DNA of 7,167 bases from Clostridia bacterium (GTDB taxonomy: Bacteria; Bacillota_E; SLMV01; PUMD01), in the NCBI GenBank assembly GCA_003562655.1, contig PWUC01000201.1, positions 1 through 7,167 of the forward strand, in the 5' to 3' direction. Positions 1 through 5,209 of this stretch are shown one piece after another (the stretch's first letter is position 1; each line of letters begins with the position of its first letter). Made by a program: the position numbers and the translations under genes. The notes under the pieces are model-generated. The model was not told where the DNA came from and did not search any database. It saw only the letters and a program-made list of their open reading frames with translations.

Positions 1-155
1 CTGATCACGTCGATGCCGGAGCCCTCCATCAGCGACACGGCGGTAGGTTCACCCGAGCGGGTGAGGCCGGTATGGTTGGTGATCAACCCCACCCTGTCTC
101 CGTCGAGGGCATCTAGCAAGGCCGGTCGGTTGTCAACTGCACACCTGACAGCCAT
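1..155 (-). CDS. namZ: DUF1343 / NamZ-type exo-beta-N-acetylmuramidase, N-terminal fragment
   Basis: Only the first 51 codons are present; the rest lies beyond the left edge. The start is ATG at 155-153, preceded on the minus strand by a GGGAGGGAGG Shine-Dalgarno run about 6 nt upstream. The peptide begins MAVRCAVDNRPALLDALDGD and continues RVGLITNHTGLTRSGEPTAV. The VGL(I/V)TNHTG element is the N-terminal hallmark of the DUF1343 family (Bacillus subtilis YbbC/NamZ), which removes terminal N-acetylmuramic acid from peptidoglycan fragments during cell-wall recycling. No signal peptide precedes the domain, so this copy looks cytoplasmic, unless a start further upstream is used. It is read in the same direction as the peroxiredoxin gene, but a strong terminator separates them, so it is probably a separate transcript. 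The catalytic residues lie outside the window and cannot be checked. Family assignment is fairly sure; the exact substrate is inferred. Confidence 0.78.
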   Translation of the reverse strand, partial: MAVRCAVDNRPALLDALDGDRVGLITNHTGLTRSGEPTAVSLMEGSGIDVI

Positions 156-256
156 GTACTGCCTCCCTCCCGGCGCGGACGTGAGCTTCGATTCGGGCTG
201 GATCGTCCCCTGCCGGTCGTCGTGGGACACCTGCAGCTGCAGCGGTAGGGGGTGGG
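156..256 (-). other. Short intergenic leader of the NamZ-like gene
   Basis: This gap lies between the peroxiredoxin terminator and the NamZ-like start. It must hold any promoter of the latter, but I see no convincing -35/-10 pair in this GC-rich stretch. A 12-base palindrome made of two CTGCAG units lies at 230-241. The Shine-Dalgarno run of the NamZ-like gene lies at the 156-172 end. Confidence 0.4.
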
Positions 257-285
257 AAAACGGGCCAGGGGGTCGCCCCTGGCCC
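256..285 (-). terminator. Rho-independent terminator of the selenoprotein peroxiredoxin gene
   Basis: On the minus strand a perfect 10-bp stem (GGGCCAGGGG at 285-276 with CCCCTGGCCC at 271-262) closes a 4-nt loop and is followed by GTTTTC (261-256). It begins 13 nt after the TAG stop of the peroxiredoxin gene. The plus-strand side has no T run, so it acts on minus-strand transcripts. Confidence 0.85.
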
Positions 286-298
286 TGTTGGACATCCC

Positions 299-916
299 CT
301 ACTCGCCTATCTTCCAGCCCTCCCACACCCTGCCCACCAGGTCGGGGCCGGGCTTGAGGGTTTTCTTGCCTGGCTGCCAGCCGGCGGGGGTGGGCTCACC
401 CGTCTCCCTCACGTGCTGGAAGGCCTTGACCTGGCGCTCCAGCTCCTCGAAGTTACGGCCCACGGGAGGAGCCAGCACCTCCATGGCCTGGATGATGCCG
501 TCGGGGTCTATCAGGAACCTGCCTCGGATGTTGACCCCTCCCTCGGGGTCATACACTCCGTAGAGTGTACCTATCCTTCCTCCGGGGTCCGACAGCATGG
601 GGAAGGGCACGCCTCCCTCAACCATCTTCGAAAGCTCGTGTTCCTGCCACATCTTGTGAGTGAACCTGCTGTCCACGCTGCAGGAGAACACCTCGACATC
701 GAGATCTACCAATTCAGAGTACCTGGCGCCAACTGACGCCAACTCCGTAGGTCAGACGAAGGTGAAATCCCCGGGATAAAAGCAGAGGACCACCCACTTG
801 CCGCGGTGGTCTGACAGCCGAACCTTGCCGAAACCGCCGTTCATGAAGGCACTGGTTTCGAAATCCGGGGCCTGTCTGCCCACCGTTGCACGAACAACAC
901 CCTCTTCACAGCCCAT
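299..916 (-). CDS. Selenocysteine-containing peroxiredoxin (AhpC/Prx1 type, Sec at the peroxidatic position)
   Basis: This is a thioredoxin-fold peroxidase that reduces H2O2 and organic hydroperoxides in the cytoplasm. The start is ATG at 916-914 with AAGGAG (930-925) 8 nt upstream. The stop is TAG at 301-299. The reading is 205 residues if the in-frame TGA at codon 55 (754-752) is read as Sec. The active-site context is FYPGDFTFV-U-PTEL, where almost all relatives have FVCPTEL. Other family marks are P48 and T52 (PxxxTxxC/U), VDSRFTHKMWQE around 81-92, SDPGG (109-113), R131 in NIRGRFLIDPDG (129-140) and the GPDLVG tail. The length is normal for AhpC/Prx1 proteins. The usual C-terminal resolving-Cys motif (VCPxxW) reads GEPTPAGW, so that Cys is missing. 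The remaining Cys are C3, C45 and C79. Coding similarity continues on both sides of the TGA in one frame, which argues against a pseudogene. Taking only the part after the TGA (742-299, from a TTG) would remove the active site and is wrong. Sec peroxiredoxins such as PrxU of Eubacterium acidaminophilum are known. The electron donor here is unknown. Confidence 0.9.
716..746 (-). promoter_or_regulatory. Candidate bacterial SECIS element (selenocysteine insertion hairpin)
   Basis: This minus-strand hairpin lies inside the peroxiredoxin coding sequence, starting 5 nt after the TGA. The lower helix is GGAGU (746-742) with ACUCU (720-716). The upper helix is UGGCGUC (741-735) with GGCGCCA (730-724), including one U-G pair. 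A 3-nt GGU bulge (723-721) lies on the 3' side. The apical loop is AGUU (734-731), with G as its second base, 19 nt after the UGA. Bacterial SECIS elements bound by SelB typically have a G in the first two loop bases and a loop about 16-37 nt after the UGA, and both hold here. I folded it by eye; no energy was computed. Confidence 0.75.
752..754 (-). other. In-frame TGA read as selenocysteine (Sec55)
   Basis: This TGA replaces the peroxidatic Cys codon of the peroxiredoxin. The same frame is open and family-like for 54 codons before it and 150 after it. TGA is the normal stop of three other genes in the window (2140-2138, 5207-5209 and 6809-6811), so it is not reassigned genome-wide. The downstream hairpin supports Sec insertion by SelB and tRNA-Sec. 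Confidence 0.87.
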
Positions 917-930
917 TGCAGGTTCTCCTT

Positions 931-1195
931 TCAGACAGCCTCGCGCCGGATGTCAGCCCGTCTTCCCGGCGTATCGTCCTGTCTCAGTATTCTTCGACAC
1001 CCGGCAAGTATTTCCTTTCAATGGTAACGAGGTGATACACGCTGGATCACCAGGTTCCAGAGGTCGAGCCGGCCCCGTGCCCCGGAAGGTGCGGGTGCAG
1101 GTATCATGCGAGGCCTGTCGAAGAGATGAACGACCGGTGCCCGAGCTGCGGCGGGGAGAGATCCGCGCCGGCCTTGCACTGAGAGAGGTGTGACC
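931..1195. other. Intergenic region between the divergent peroxiredoxin and mscS genes
   Basis: These roughly 265 bases must hold the promoters and 5' leaders of both flanking genes. I could not find a -35/-10 pair with good spacing on either strand. The half next to the peroxiredoxin holds a nested inverted repeat (933-984), listed separately. The half next to mscS holds an 18-codon mini-ORF (1126-1182, MNDRCPSCGG...) without a good ribosome site, and the GAGAGAGG Shine-Dalgarno of mscS at 1181-1188. Confidence 0.45.
933..984 (-). promoter_or_regulatory. Nested stem structure in the peroxiredoxin leader
   Basis: On the minus strand an outer 6-bp helix, AGACAG (984-979) with CTGTCT (938-933), encloses an inner 5-bp helix, GCCGG (970-966) with CCGGC (949-945). 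The structure ends 2 nt before the AAGGAG ribosome site of the peroxiredoxin gene (930-925), so it could affect translation or be a cis-regulatory leader. It matches no riboswitch class I know. Short GC-rich helices can occur by chance in such DNA, so confidence is modest. Confidence 0.35.
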
Positions 1196-1999
1196 ATGGA
1201 AGCGATAAGTGTCGGCCTTTATACAGCCCTGATTACTCACGGCATGAACCTGGTACTGGCTGTCCTCTCACTGATCGTTGGATTGTGGGTCATACGTTGG
1301 ATCGTGAGACTGCTCGAGGGGAGACTCGAAAGCGCATCGGTGGACAGGTCCCTGAGCGCCTTCCTCGTGCCGCTGACAAGGATCTTTCTCCAGGTGCTCC
1401 TGGTGGTGAGCATCGCCTCGCGACTGGGCCTGGAGATGACCTCCTTCATCGCCGTCATCGGTGCCGCCGGCCTGGCCGTGGGACTGGCCCTGCAGGGGAG
1501 CCTGGCCAATTTCGCAGGCGGTGTCCTTATACTGCTTATCAAACCCTTCAAGGCCGGTGACTTCATACAGGCCGCCGGGCATTCAGGAACCGTCCAGGAG
1601 ATCCAGATCTTTCACACCCTCCTCAACACCCCCGACAACCGCCGCATAGTCATACCCAACGCCAACCTGTCGAACACCAGCGTGGTCAACCTGTCGCACA
1701 ATCCGACCCGCAGGGTGGACTTCGAATTCGGGGTGGGCTACGGCGACGATATCACCCAGGTCAAGGATATCCTTCTCGAGACTGTGAGCTCCCACGAGCT
1801 GGTCCTCGAGGACCCCGCTCCCAGGGTGATGCTCAAGGAGCTGGGCGACAGCGCCGTGGTCTTCAGCCTCCGGGTCTGGGCCAGGCGGGAGGACTACTGG
1901 AACCTGTACTTCGAGGTGATGGAGACGGTCAAGCGCAGGTTCGACAAGGAAGGAGTCAACATCCCCTATCCCCAGATGGACGTGCACCTGGACCAGTAG
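1196..1999 (+). CDS. mscS: Small-conductance mechanosensitive channel MscS
   Basis: This inner-membrane channel opens under membrane tension to release solutes during hypoosmotic shock; the family works as a homoheptamer. ATG at 1196 is preferred (267 residues, GAGAGAGG 7 nt upstream) over the in-frame GTG at 1190, which sits only 1 nt from that site. Three membrane segments are visible at about 17-40, 57-78 and 84-115. TM3 holds the conserved pore helix AAGLAVGLALQGSLANFAGG (90-109). By alignment with the E. coli protein, L93 and L97 match the hydrophobic seal (L105, L109) and G101 matches the kink G113. A beta domain follows with PFKAGDFI (117-124) and IVIPNANLSN (151-160). The C-terminal alpha-beta domain ends PYPQMDVHL, as in E. 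coli MscS, but lacks much of the E. coli tail (267 versus 286 residues). It is divergent from the peroxiredoxin gene and seems to stand alone. No promoter or terminator is clear. Confidence 0.95.
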   Translation: MEAISVGLYTALITHGMNLVLAVLSLIVGLWVIRWIVRLLEGRLESASVDRSLSAFLVPLTRIFLQVLLVVSIASRLGLEMTSFIAVIGAAGLAVGLALQGSLANFAGGVLILLIKPFKAGDFIQAAGHSGTVQEIQIFHTLLNTPDNRRIVIPNANLSNTSVVNLSHNPTRRVDFEFGVGYGDDITQVKDILLETVSSHELVLEDPAPRVMLKELGDSAVVFSLRVWARREDYWNLYFEVMETVKRRFDKEGVNIPYPQMDVHLDQ

Positions 2000-2137
2000 C
2001 CGGCAGCGCGCTGACGCGGTTTCACGCCCGGACGGACCCTGGGTGAGCGGATGGCATCACGTAGTGGTGATACAGGATCGAACGTGATGGTCCAATCCGT
2101 CAGACCACACGGTTATCATTGCCTCCCACTACGCTGT
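2000..2137. other. Convergent intergenic region after mscS
   Basis: This gap separates the mscS stop (TAG, 1997-1999) from the stop of the converging minus-strand gene (TGA, 2140-2138). It contains a perfect 7-bp inverted repeat, CATCACG (2055-2061) with CGTGATG (2083-2089). A smaller alternative hairpin, ATCAC-GTAGTG-GTGAT (2056-2071), overlaps its left arm. Neither is followed by a T run on either strand, so I do not call a rho-independent terminator. Confidence 0.4.
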
Positions 2138-3418
2138 TCAGCGAAGTTGCTCCCAGTCCGGTATGGTGCGAGCAAACTCCTCCTGAAAAGCGGGTTTGTT
2201 GTGGTTATCTCGCTTTATCCGCCCTCCGAGTTCCTCCCATCGCTGCCGATCGCCGCAGATCTCCAGCACCAGGTGGCGAATCTTGAGCAGAATGTCTGCC
2301 TGGGCAGCATATTTCTTTCTCGGTGCGGTGATTCCGACCTGGCGCAGACCTTTCATGTAGAAGTCCAATACCTGCTCCGGAAAATCCTCCTGCAGAGTGT
2401 GGGCGATCTCGAGAAGATGCGAATCTCCCAGGGAAAACGCACCGGCAAGAATGCTGCATTCCTCAAGCAACCCTACAGCCGCATGCGGATTTCCTCGCTC
2501 GAGATGGATATCGATTTGATCCACCTTTCGGGCCTGTGAAAGCAGCTGCAGTGTCCGAGACTCGTATTCCTGCCACTCGTCCTCCGAGCAGAGCTCCCTG
2601 AAGTCCCGGTATCTCCTGAGTGTTAGTGGTTGCGCCGCCAGGCGGGTGAACTCCAACCGCAGGTACTGCTGCCGGTCTCCTGATTCTCGTGCTCGCTGCG
2701 CCAGAAAAGAATGGAGACCGTCCAGTGCCCCTTTCCCCTTCTCGAGGCCTTCCTCGGCCAGCCGCACTGCCAGCCGCTCGTCACCCCGCTCGAGGTAGAA
2801 CTCGGCCAGATCTAGATAGTGAGAACCATAATCCAGCATGGAGCGGCGAAGACGGAGGTACTGCTCGTCATCTCCGAGCTGGCGGTATGTTCTCATCGCC
2901 TGCTGCCGGCTCCAGTCATCGAGCTGTTCGAGTCGCAGTGCCAGGGCTCGAAGGTCATCATCCGTGTAACACGTGGCGAAAGCCAGCTCGTACAGCCAGT
3001 CATCCATGCCGGAATTGCGGTCCCGTATGTAACCAAGCACCTCATCCCGTAGCTTCTCACGAATCTGAGGACTCACACAGTTGCTCTTCAGGTGTTCCGA
3101 CAGGTCGGACAGCTGACACGCAACATCCTCCTCCTGTTCGTACGGTCCGCCGCCGAGCCGATGCAGCTGCTCAAGATCAGGCTCAAGGCACCACCACCGG
3201 CTCCTGGCTTCCTCACCTGCTACTGCGTCCTCCCGGCCCGCGATCACATCAGGGAAGTAGTCCCGCAGGTAGTTGAGGCACTTCTTCCGCAGCTCGGGTC
3301 CACCGGAGTCAACCAGCAGCATTATGATGTTTCGCAGCACGGATGAGCTGGCGTGATCGAGCAGCTGTTCCAAGACATCACCGTCTTCGGGGTGATCAGT
3401 GAGATCTGACACTATCAT
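2138..3418 (-). CDS. Helical-repeat protein resembling the C-terminal region of SWIM zinc-finger proteins, without the SWIM finger
   Basis: This 426-residue protein has no signal peptide or membrane segment and is rich in Leu, Arg, Asp and Glu. Nearly all of it looks alpha-helical. Residues about 210-235 (YLDLAEFYLERGDERLAVRL) fit a TPR-like helical hairpin. The last part follows a pattern I recognise from the C-terminal half of bacterial SWIM zinc-finger proteins: KKYAAQADILLKIRHLVL, then W-E-E-L-G, then a basic segment leading to KPAFQEEF. The SWIM motif itself (CxC...CxH) is absent, and an in-frame TAG shortly upstream rules out a simple longer N-terminus. The start is uncertain. AAGGAG (3426-3421) is only 2 nt from ATG at 3418 but 8 nt from GTG at 3412, so the protein may begin at codon 3. 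The stop is TGA at 2140-2138. It is transcribed alone, convergent with mscS. The biochemical role is unknown; such repeats usually mediate protein contacts. The gene is fairly sure, the family link moderate. Confidence 0.72.
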   Translation of the reverse strand: MIVSDLTDHPEDGDVLEQLLDHASSSVLRNIIMLLVDSGGPELRKKCLNYLRDYFPDVIAGREDAVAGEEARSRWWCLEPDLEQLHRLGGGPYEQEEDVACQLSDLSEHLKSNCVSPQIREKLRDEVLGYIRDRNSGMDDWLYELAFATCYTDDDLRALALRLEQLDDWSRQQAMRTYRQLGDDEQYLRLRRSMLDYGSHYLDLAEFYLERGDERLAVRLAEEGLEKGKGALDGLHSFLAQRARESGDRQQYLRLEFTRLAAQPLTLRRYRDFRELCSEDEWQEYESRTLQLLSQARKVDQIDIHLERGNPHAAVGLLEECSILAGAFSLGDSHLLEIAHTLQEDFPEQVLDFYMKGLRQVGITAPRKKYAAQADILLKIRHLVLEICGDRQRWEELGGRIKRDNHNKPAFQEEFARTIPDWEQLR

Positions 3419-3420
3419 CG

Positions 3421-3426
3421 CTCCTT
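3421..3426 (-). promoter_or_regulatory. Ribosome binding site that questions the start of the SWIM-like gene
   Basis: AAGGAG on the minus strand lies 2 nt before ATG (3418-3416) and 8 nt before GTG (3412-3410) in the same frame. Normal SD spacing favours the GTG, which would remove two residues from the N-terminus. Confidence 0.6.
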
Positions 3427-3779
3427 CCCATTTGATCTACACCCTGACAAGCATTGAGGTACGGTCAGCTACGTGGAACCCACGACTGTCGACTATACCA
3501 TGGAACATCTCCTCGGCCCCCGAGACATAGCTCCCGGGTTCGGACATGGGACCTACCCTGCGCCAGCGGTTCTCGCCGGGACGACGAAGGATTCTTCATG
3601 TGCCTCGGACGCCCTCGCTACCGCGCCACCACTGATACCCCGTTCGAGCCGACATCCCCGCCGGGCAGATGCCGGCTGGGCATTATGCCTTCACGCAGGG
3701 GAGGCAGGCCCGGCCTCCGGATCTTCCTCTCTTTCGGGGCCACTTACATGTGCGCTTTCGCTGCCGCCCGGCAACTGGC

Positions 3780-3798
3780 CGTCATCCCAGGGATGACG
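3780..3798. repeat. Perfect 19-base palindrome
   Basis: CGTCATCCCAGGGATGACG consists of two perfect 9-base arms around a single central A. It lies in non-coding DNA, about 360 bases from the SWIM-like start and 425 bases upstream of the ABC ATPase start. The symmetry suits a dimeric regulator's operator, or a short hairpin if transcribed. No T run follows, so it is not a terminator. Confidence 0.6.
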
Positions 3799-3865
3799 CT
3801 GCCGGTAGACTTCGGGGGTTCGGCCCACGTCCCGCTACCCGGGCTGCAGGGCTTCTGGCCGTCGC

Positions 3866-3908
3866 CCTGGTAGGCCTGTCTTCTGCTGAACGGGCTGGCT
3901 CTACCAGG
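3866..3908. repeat. Two-part long hairpin in non-coding DNA
   Basis: The outer arms CCTGGTAG (3866-3873) and CTACCAGG (3901-3908) pair perfectly over 8 bp. Inside them GCCTGT (3874-3879) pairs with ACGGGC (3890-3895), with one G-U pair, leaving a 10-nt loop and a 5-nt TGGCT bulge. The arrangement suggests a structured RNA element or a remnant of a mobile-element end. No T run follows on the plus strand. Confidence 0.5.
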
Positions 3909-4056
3909 ACAAGCCTCCCCCAGGGAGAGAATACCACCCCCGTATCTCAGCCACAATGACGCCCTCATAATGGCACTCCGGGTGGTTCGAATTCACGGGC
4001 CGCTCGGTTCTCTGCTGTACACTCACGGTTCAAGACCAACCGGGACAATCCGGCCG

Positions 4057-4086
4057 TTGCACACGGGCCAGAGAATGCTGTAACAT
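4057..4086 (+). promoter_or_regulatory. Weak sigma70-like promoter candidate for the ABC exporter operon
   Basis: TTGCAC (4057-4062) and TAACAT (4081-4086) are separated by 18 bp and lie about 135 bases before the ATPase start. They match the consensus at 3/6 and 4/6 positions, so this is only a candidate. No better pair was seen between here and the gene. Confidence 0.22.
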
Positions 4087-4209
4087 GTATGAGTTGCTGT
4101 CGCGATCAACCCCACCATCGGTTACAGACACACTACCGCACACCACAGGAAGCAAACATGAAGAACCACGGGCAGGTTGGGCCGTCTCCGCAGCGTCTCT
4201 GACTAGGAT

Positions 4210-4215
4210 AGGAGG
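4210..4215 (+). promoter_or_regulatory. Ribosome binding site fixing a TTG start for the ABC ATPase
   Basis: A full AGGAGG motif lies 7 nt before TTG at 4223. The longer in-frame reading from ATG 4085 would place this motif inside the coding sequence and add 46 residues with no ABC-family similarity. Confidence 0.85.
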
Positions 4216-4222
4216 ACCCCAA

Positions 4223-5209
4223 TTGGCACAGATCCTGGTGCAAGACCTGGTCAAGACCTTCAGGGTTGCCGCGCGGAAGGCGGGGCTCTGGAACGCGTTC
4301 CGGGGAATCGTGAGCCGTGAGCACCGCACGGTGTATGCCCTGGAGGGAGTATCCTTCGAAATCGGTGAGGGCGAGCTGGTCGGCTATATCGGACCCAACG
4401 GTGCGGGAAAATCCACGACGGTCAAGGTCATGAGCGGAATCCTGGTGCCCGATTCGGGCAGGTGCGAGGTCCTGGGCAGGGTTCCCTGGGAACAGAGGGT
4501 CCGGCACGTGAGCAGCCTGGGCGTGGTGTTCGGCCAGAGGAGTCAGCTGTGGTGGGACGTGCCCGTGATTGACTCCTTCGAACTGCTTCGCGACATATAC
4601 CGGGTGCCGGCAGCACGATACAGGCGGACCAGGGATGAGCTGGTGGAGAGGCTGGACCTGGGACATCTGCTCGAAGTCCCCGCCCGGCAGCTAAGCCTCG
4701 GCCAGCGTATCAAGTGCGAGCTGGCCGCCTCGATGCTTCACGAACCCCCCATACTCTTTCTCGATGAGCCGACCATAGGGCTGGATGCAGTCTCGAAGCT
4801 GGCGGTCCGGGACTTCATCAGGACCCTGAACAGAACCCGCGGCACCACCGTCATACTGACCACCCACGACATGGACGACATAGAGGCGCTCTGTTCGAGG
4901 GTGATGCTCATCGCCCGCGGGCGGATACTGTACGACGGCTGCCTGAGCACCCTGAAGAGAGCCCACGCGACGGAAAAGAGGATGAAGGTGGACTTCCTGC
5001 AGATTCCCCACCACCGCGTGGAGCTGGACGGCGTCCGGACCATCGAGACCCGTGACAATCACCTGGAGCTCAGCTACGAACCCGCATCGGTCTCGGTCAC
5101 GGAGCTGGTGGAGAGGCTCTCGCTCCTCGGGGAGATAACGGACGTGACCATCGAGGAGCCTCCCATAGAGGAAATCATCGCGGCCGTCTACGGGGAGCTG
5201 CAGCCGTGA
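4223..5209 (+). CDS. ABC-2 type exporter ATP-binding protein (COG4586-like)
   Basis: This cytoplasmic ATPase subunit powers an ABC exporter formed with the two permeases that follow. With the TTG start it is 328 residues, beginning MAQILVQDLVKTFRV. All nucleotide-binding motifs are intact: Walker A GPNGAGKST (57-65), Q-loop Q105 in FGQRSQLWWD, signature LSLGQ (157-161), Walker B ILFLDE (177-182), D-loop near 186-188 and H-loop H215 in TTHDMDD. The insert REHRTVYALEGVSFEI (32-47) and the FGQRSQLWWD segment are typical of the uncharacterised COG4586 group. A C-terminal extension of about 80 residues follows the core domain and ends in EEPPIEEIIAAVYG, as is common in ABC-2 ATPases. The TGA stop overlaps the GTG start of the next gene by 4 nt, implying translational coupling. 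Known relatives export drugs or toxic cations; the substrate here cannot be told. Confidence 0.93.
   Translation: MAQILVQDLVKTFRVAARKAGLWNAFRGIVSREHRTVYALEGVSFEIGEGELVGYIGPNGAGKSTTVKVMSGILVPDSGRCEVLGRVPWEQRVRHVSSLGVVFGQRSQLWWDVPVIDSFELLRDIYRVPAARYRRTRDELVERLDLGHLLEVPARQLSLGQRIKCELAASMLHEPPILFLDEPTIGLDAVSKLAVRDFIRTLNRTRGTTVILTTHDMDDIEALCSRVMLIARGRILYDGCLSTLKRAHATEKRMKVDFLQIPHHRVELDGVRTIETRDNHLELSYEPASVSVTELVERLSLLGEITDVTIEEPPIEEIIAAVYGELQP

Larger units (their letters stand above)
3419..4222. other. Long stretch without a convincing gene
   Basis: About 800 bases separate the SWIM-like gene from the ABC operon. The open frames here (for example 3454-3873 plus and 3744-3968 minus) encode Pro, Arg, Ser and Gly-rich peptides. 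They resemble no family I know and have no ribosome sites, so I do not call them. The region holds the SWIM-like gene's ribosome site (3421-3426, minus), a perfect palindrome (3780-3798), a two-part hairpin (3866-3908), a weak promoter candidate (4057-4086) and the ABC operon leader with its AGGAGG site. It could be a decayed gene, a non-coding RNA locus or a regulatory region; the sequence alone does not decide. Confidence 0.5.

Noticed and set aside
299..742. Peroxiredoxin read as a 147-residue protein starting at TTG 742
   Set aside because: It lacks the active site and has no ribosome site. The upstream frame to ATG 916 is clearly the same protein once TGA is read as Sec.
752..754. TGA as a nonsense mutation, sequencing error or genome-wide recoded codon
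   Set aside because: It falls exactly on the catalytic Cys codon, is followed by a SECIS-like hairpin, and the rest of the gene is intact. TGA ends three other genes here, so the code is not changed globally. A sequencing error cannot be fully excluded without reads.
2689..3276. 195-codon plus-strand frame
   Set aside because: It is antisense to the SWIM-like gene, with biased composition and no ribosome site.
3454..3873. 139-codon plus-strand frame in the intergenic region
   Set aside because: It has low-complexity Arg/Pro/Gly/Ser composition, no ribosome site and no recognised family. It looks like a chance open frame in GC-rich DNA.
3984..3994. GGTTCGAATTC, resembling a tRNA T-loop
   Set aside because: The flanking bases do not pair into a 5-bp T stem, and no anticodon arm, D arm or acceptor stem is found around it.
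4085..4222. 46-residue N-terminal extension of the ABC ATPase (ATG 4085)
   Set aside because: The extension has no family similarity and no ribosome site. A perfect AGGAGG lies 7 nt before TTG 4223, where ABC similarity begins.
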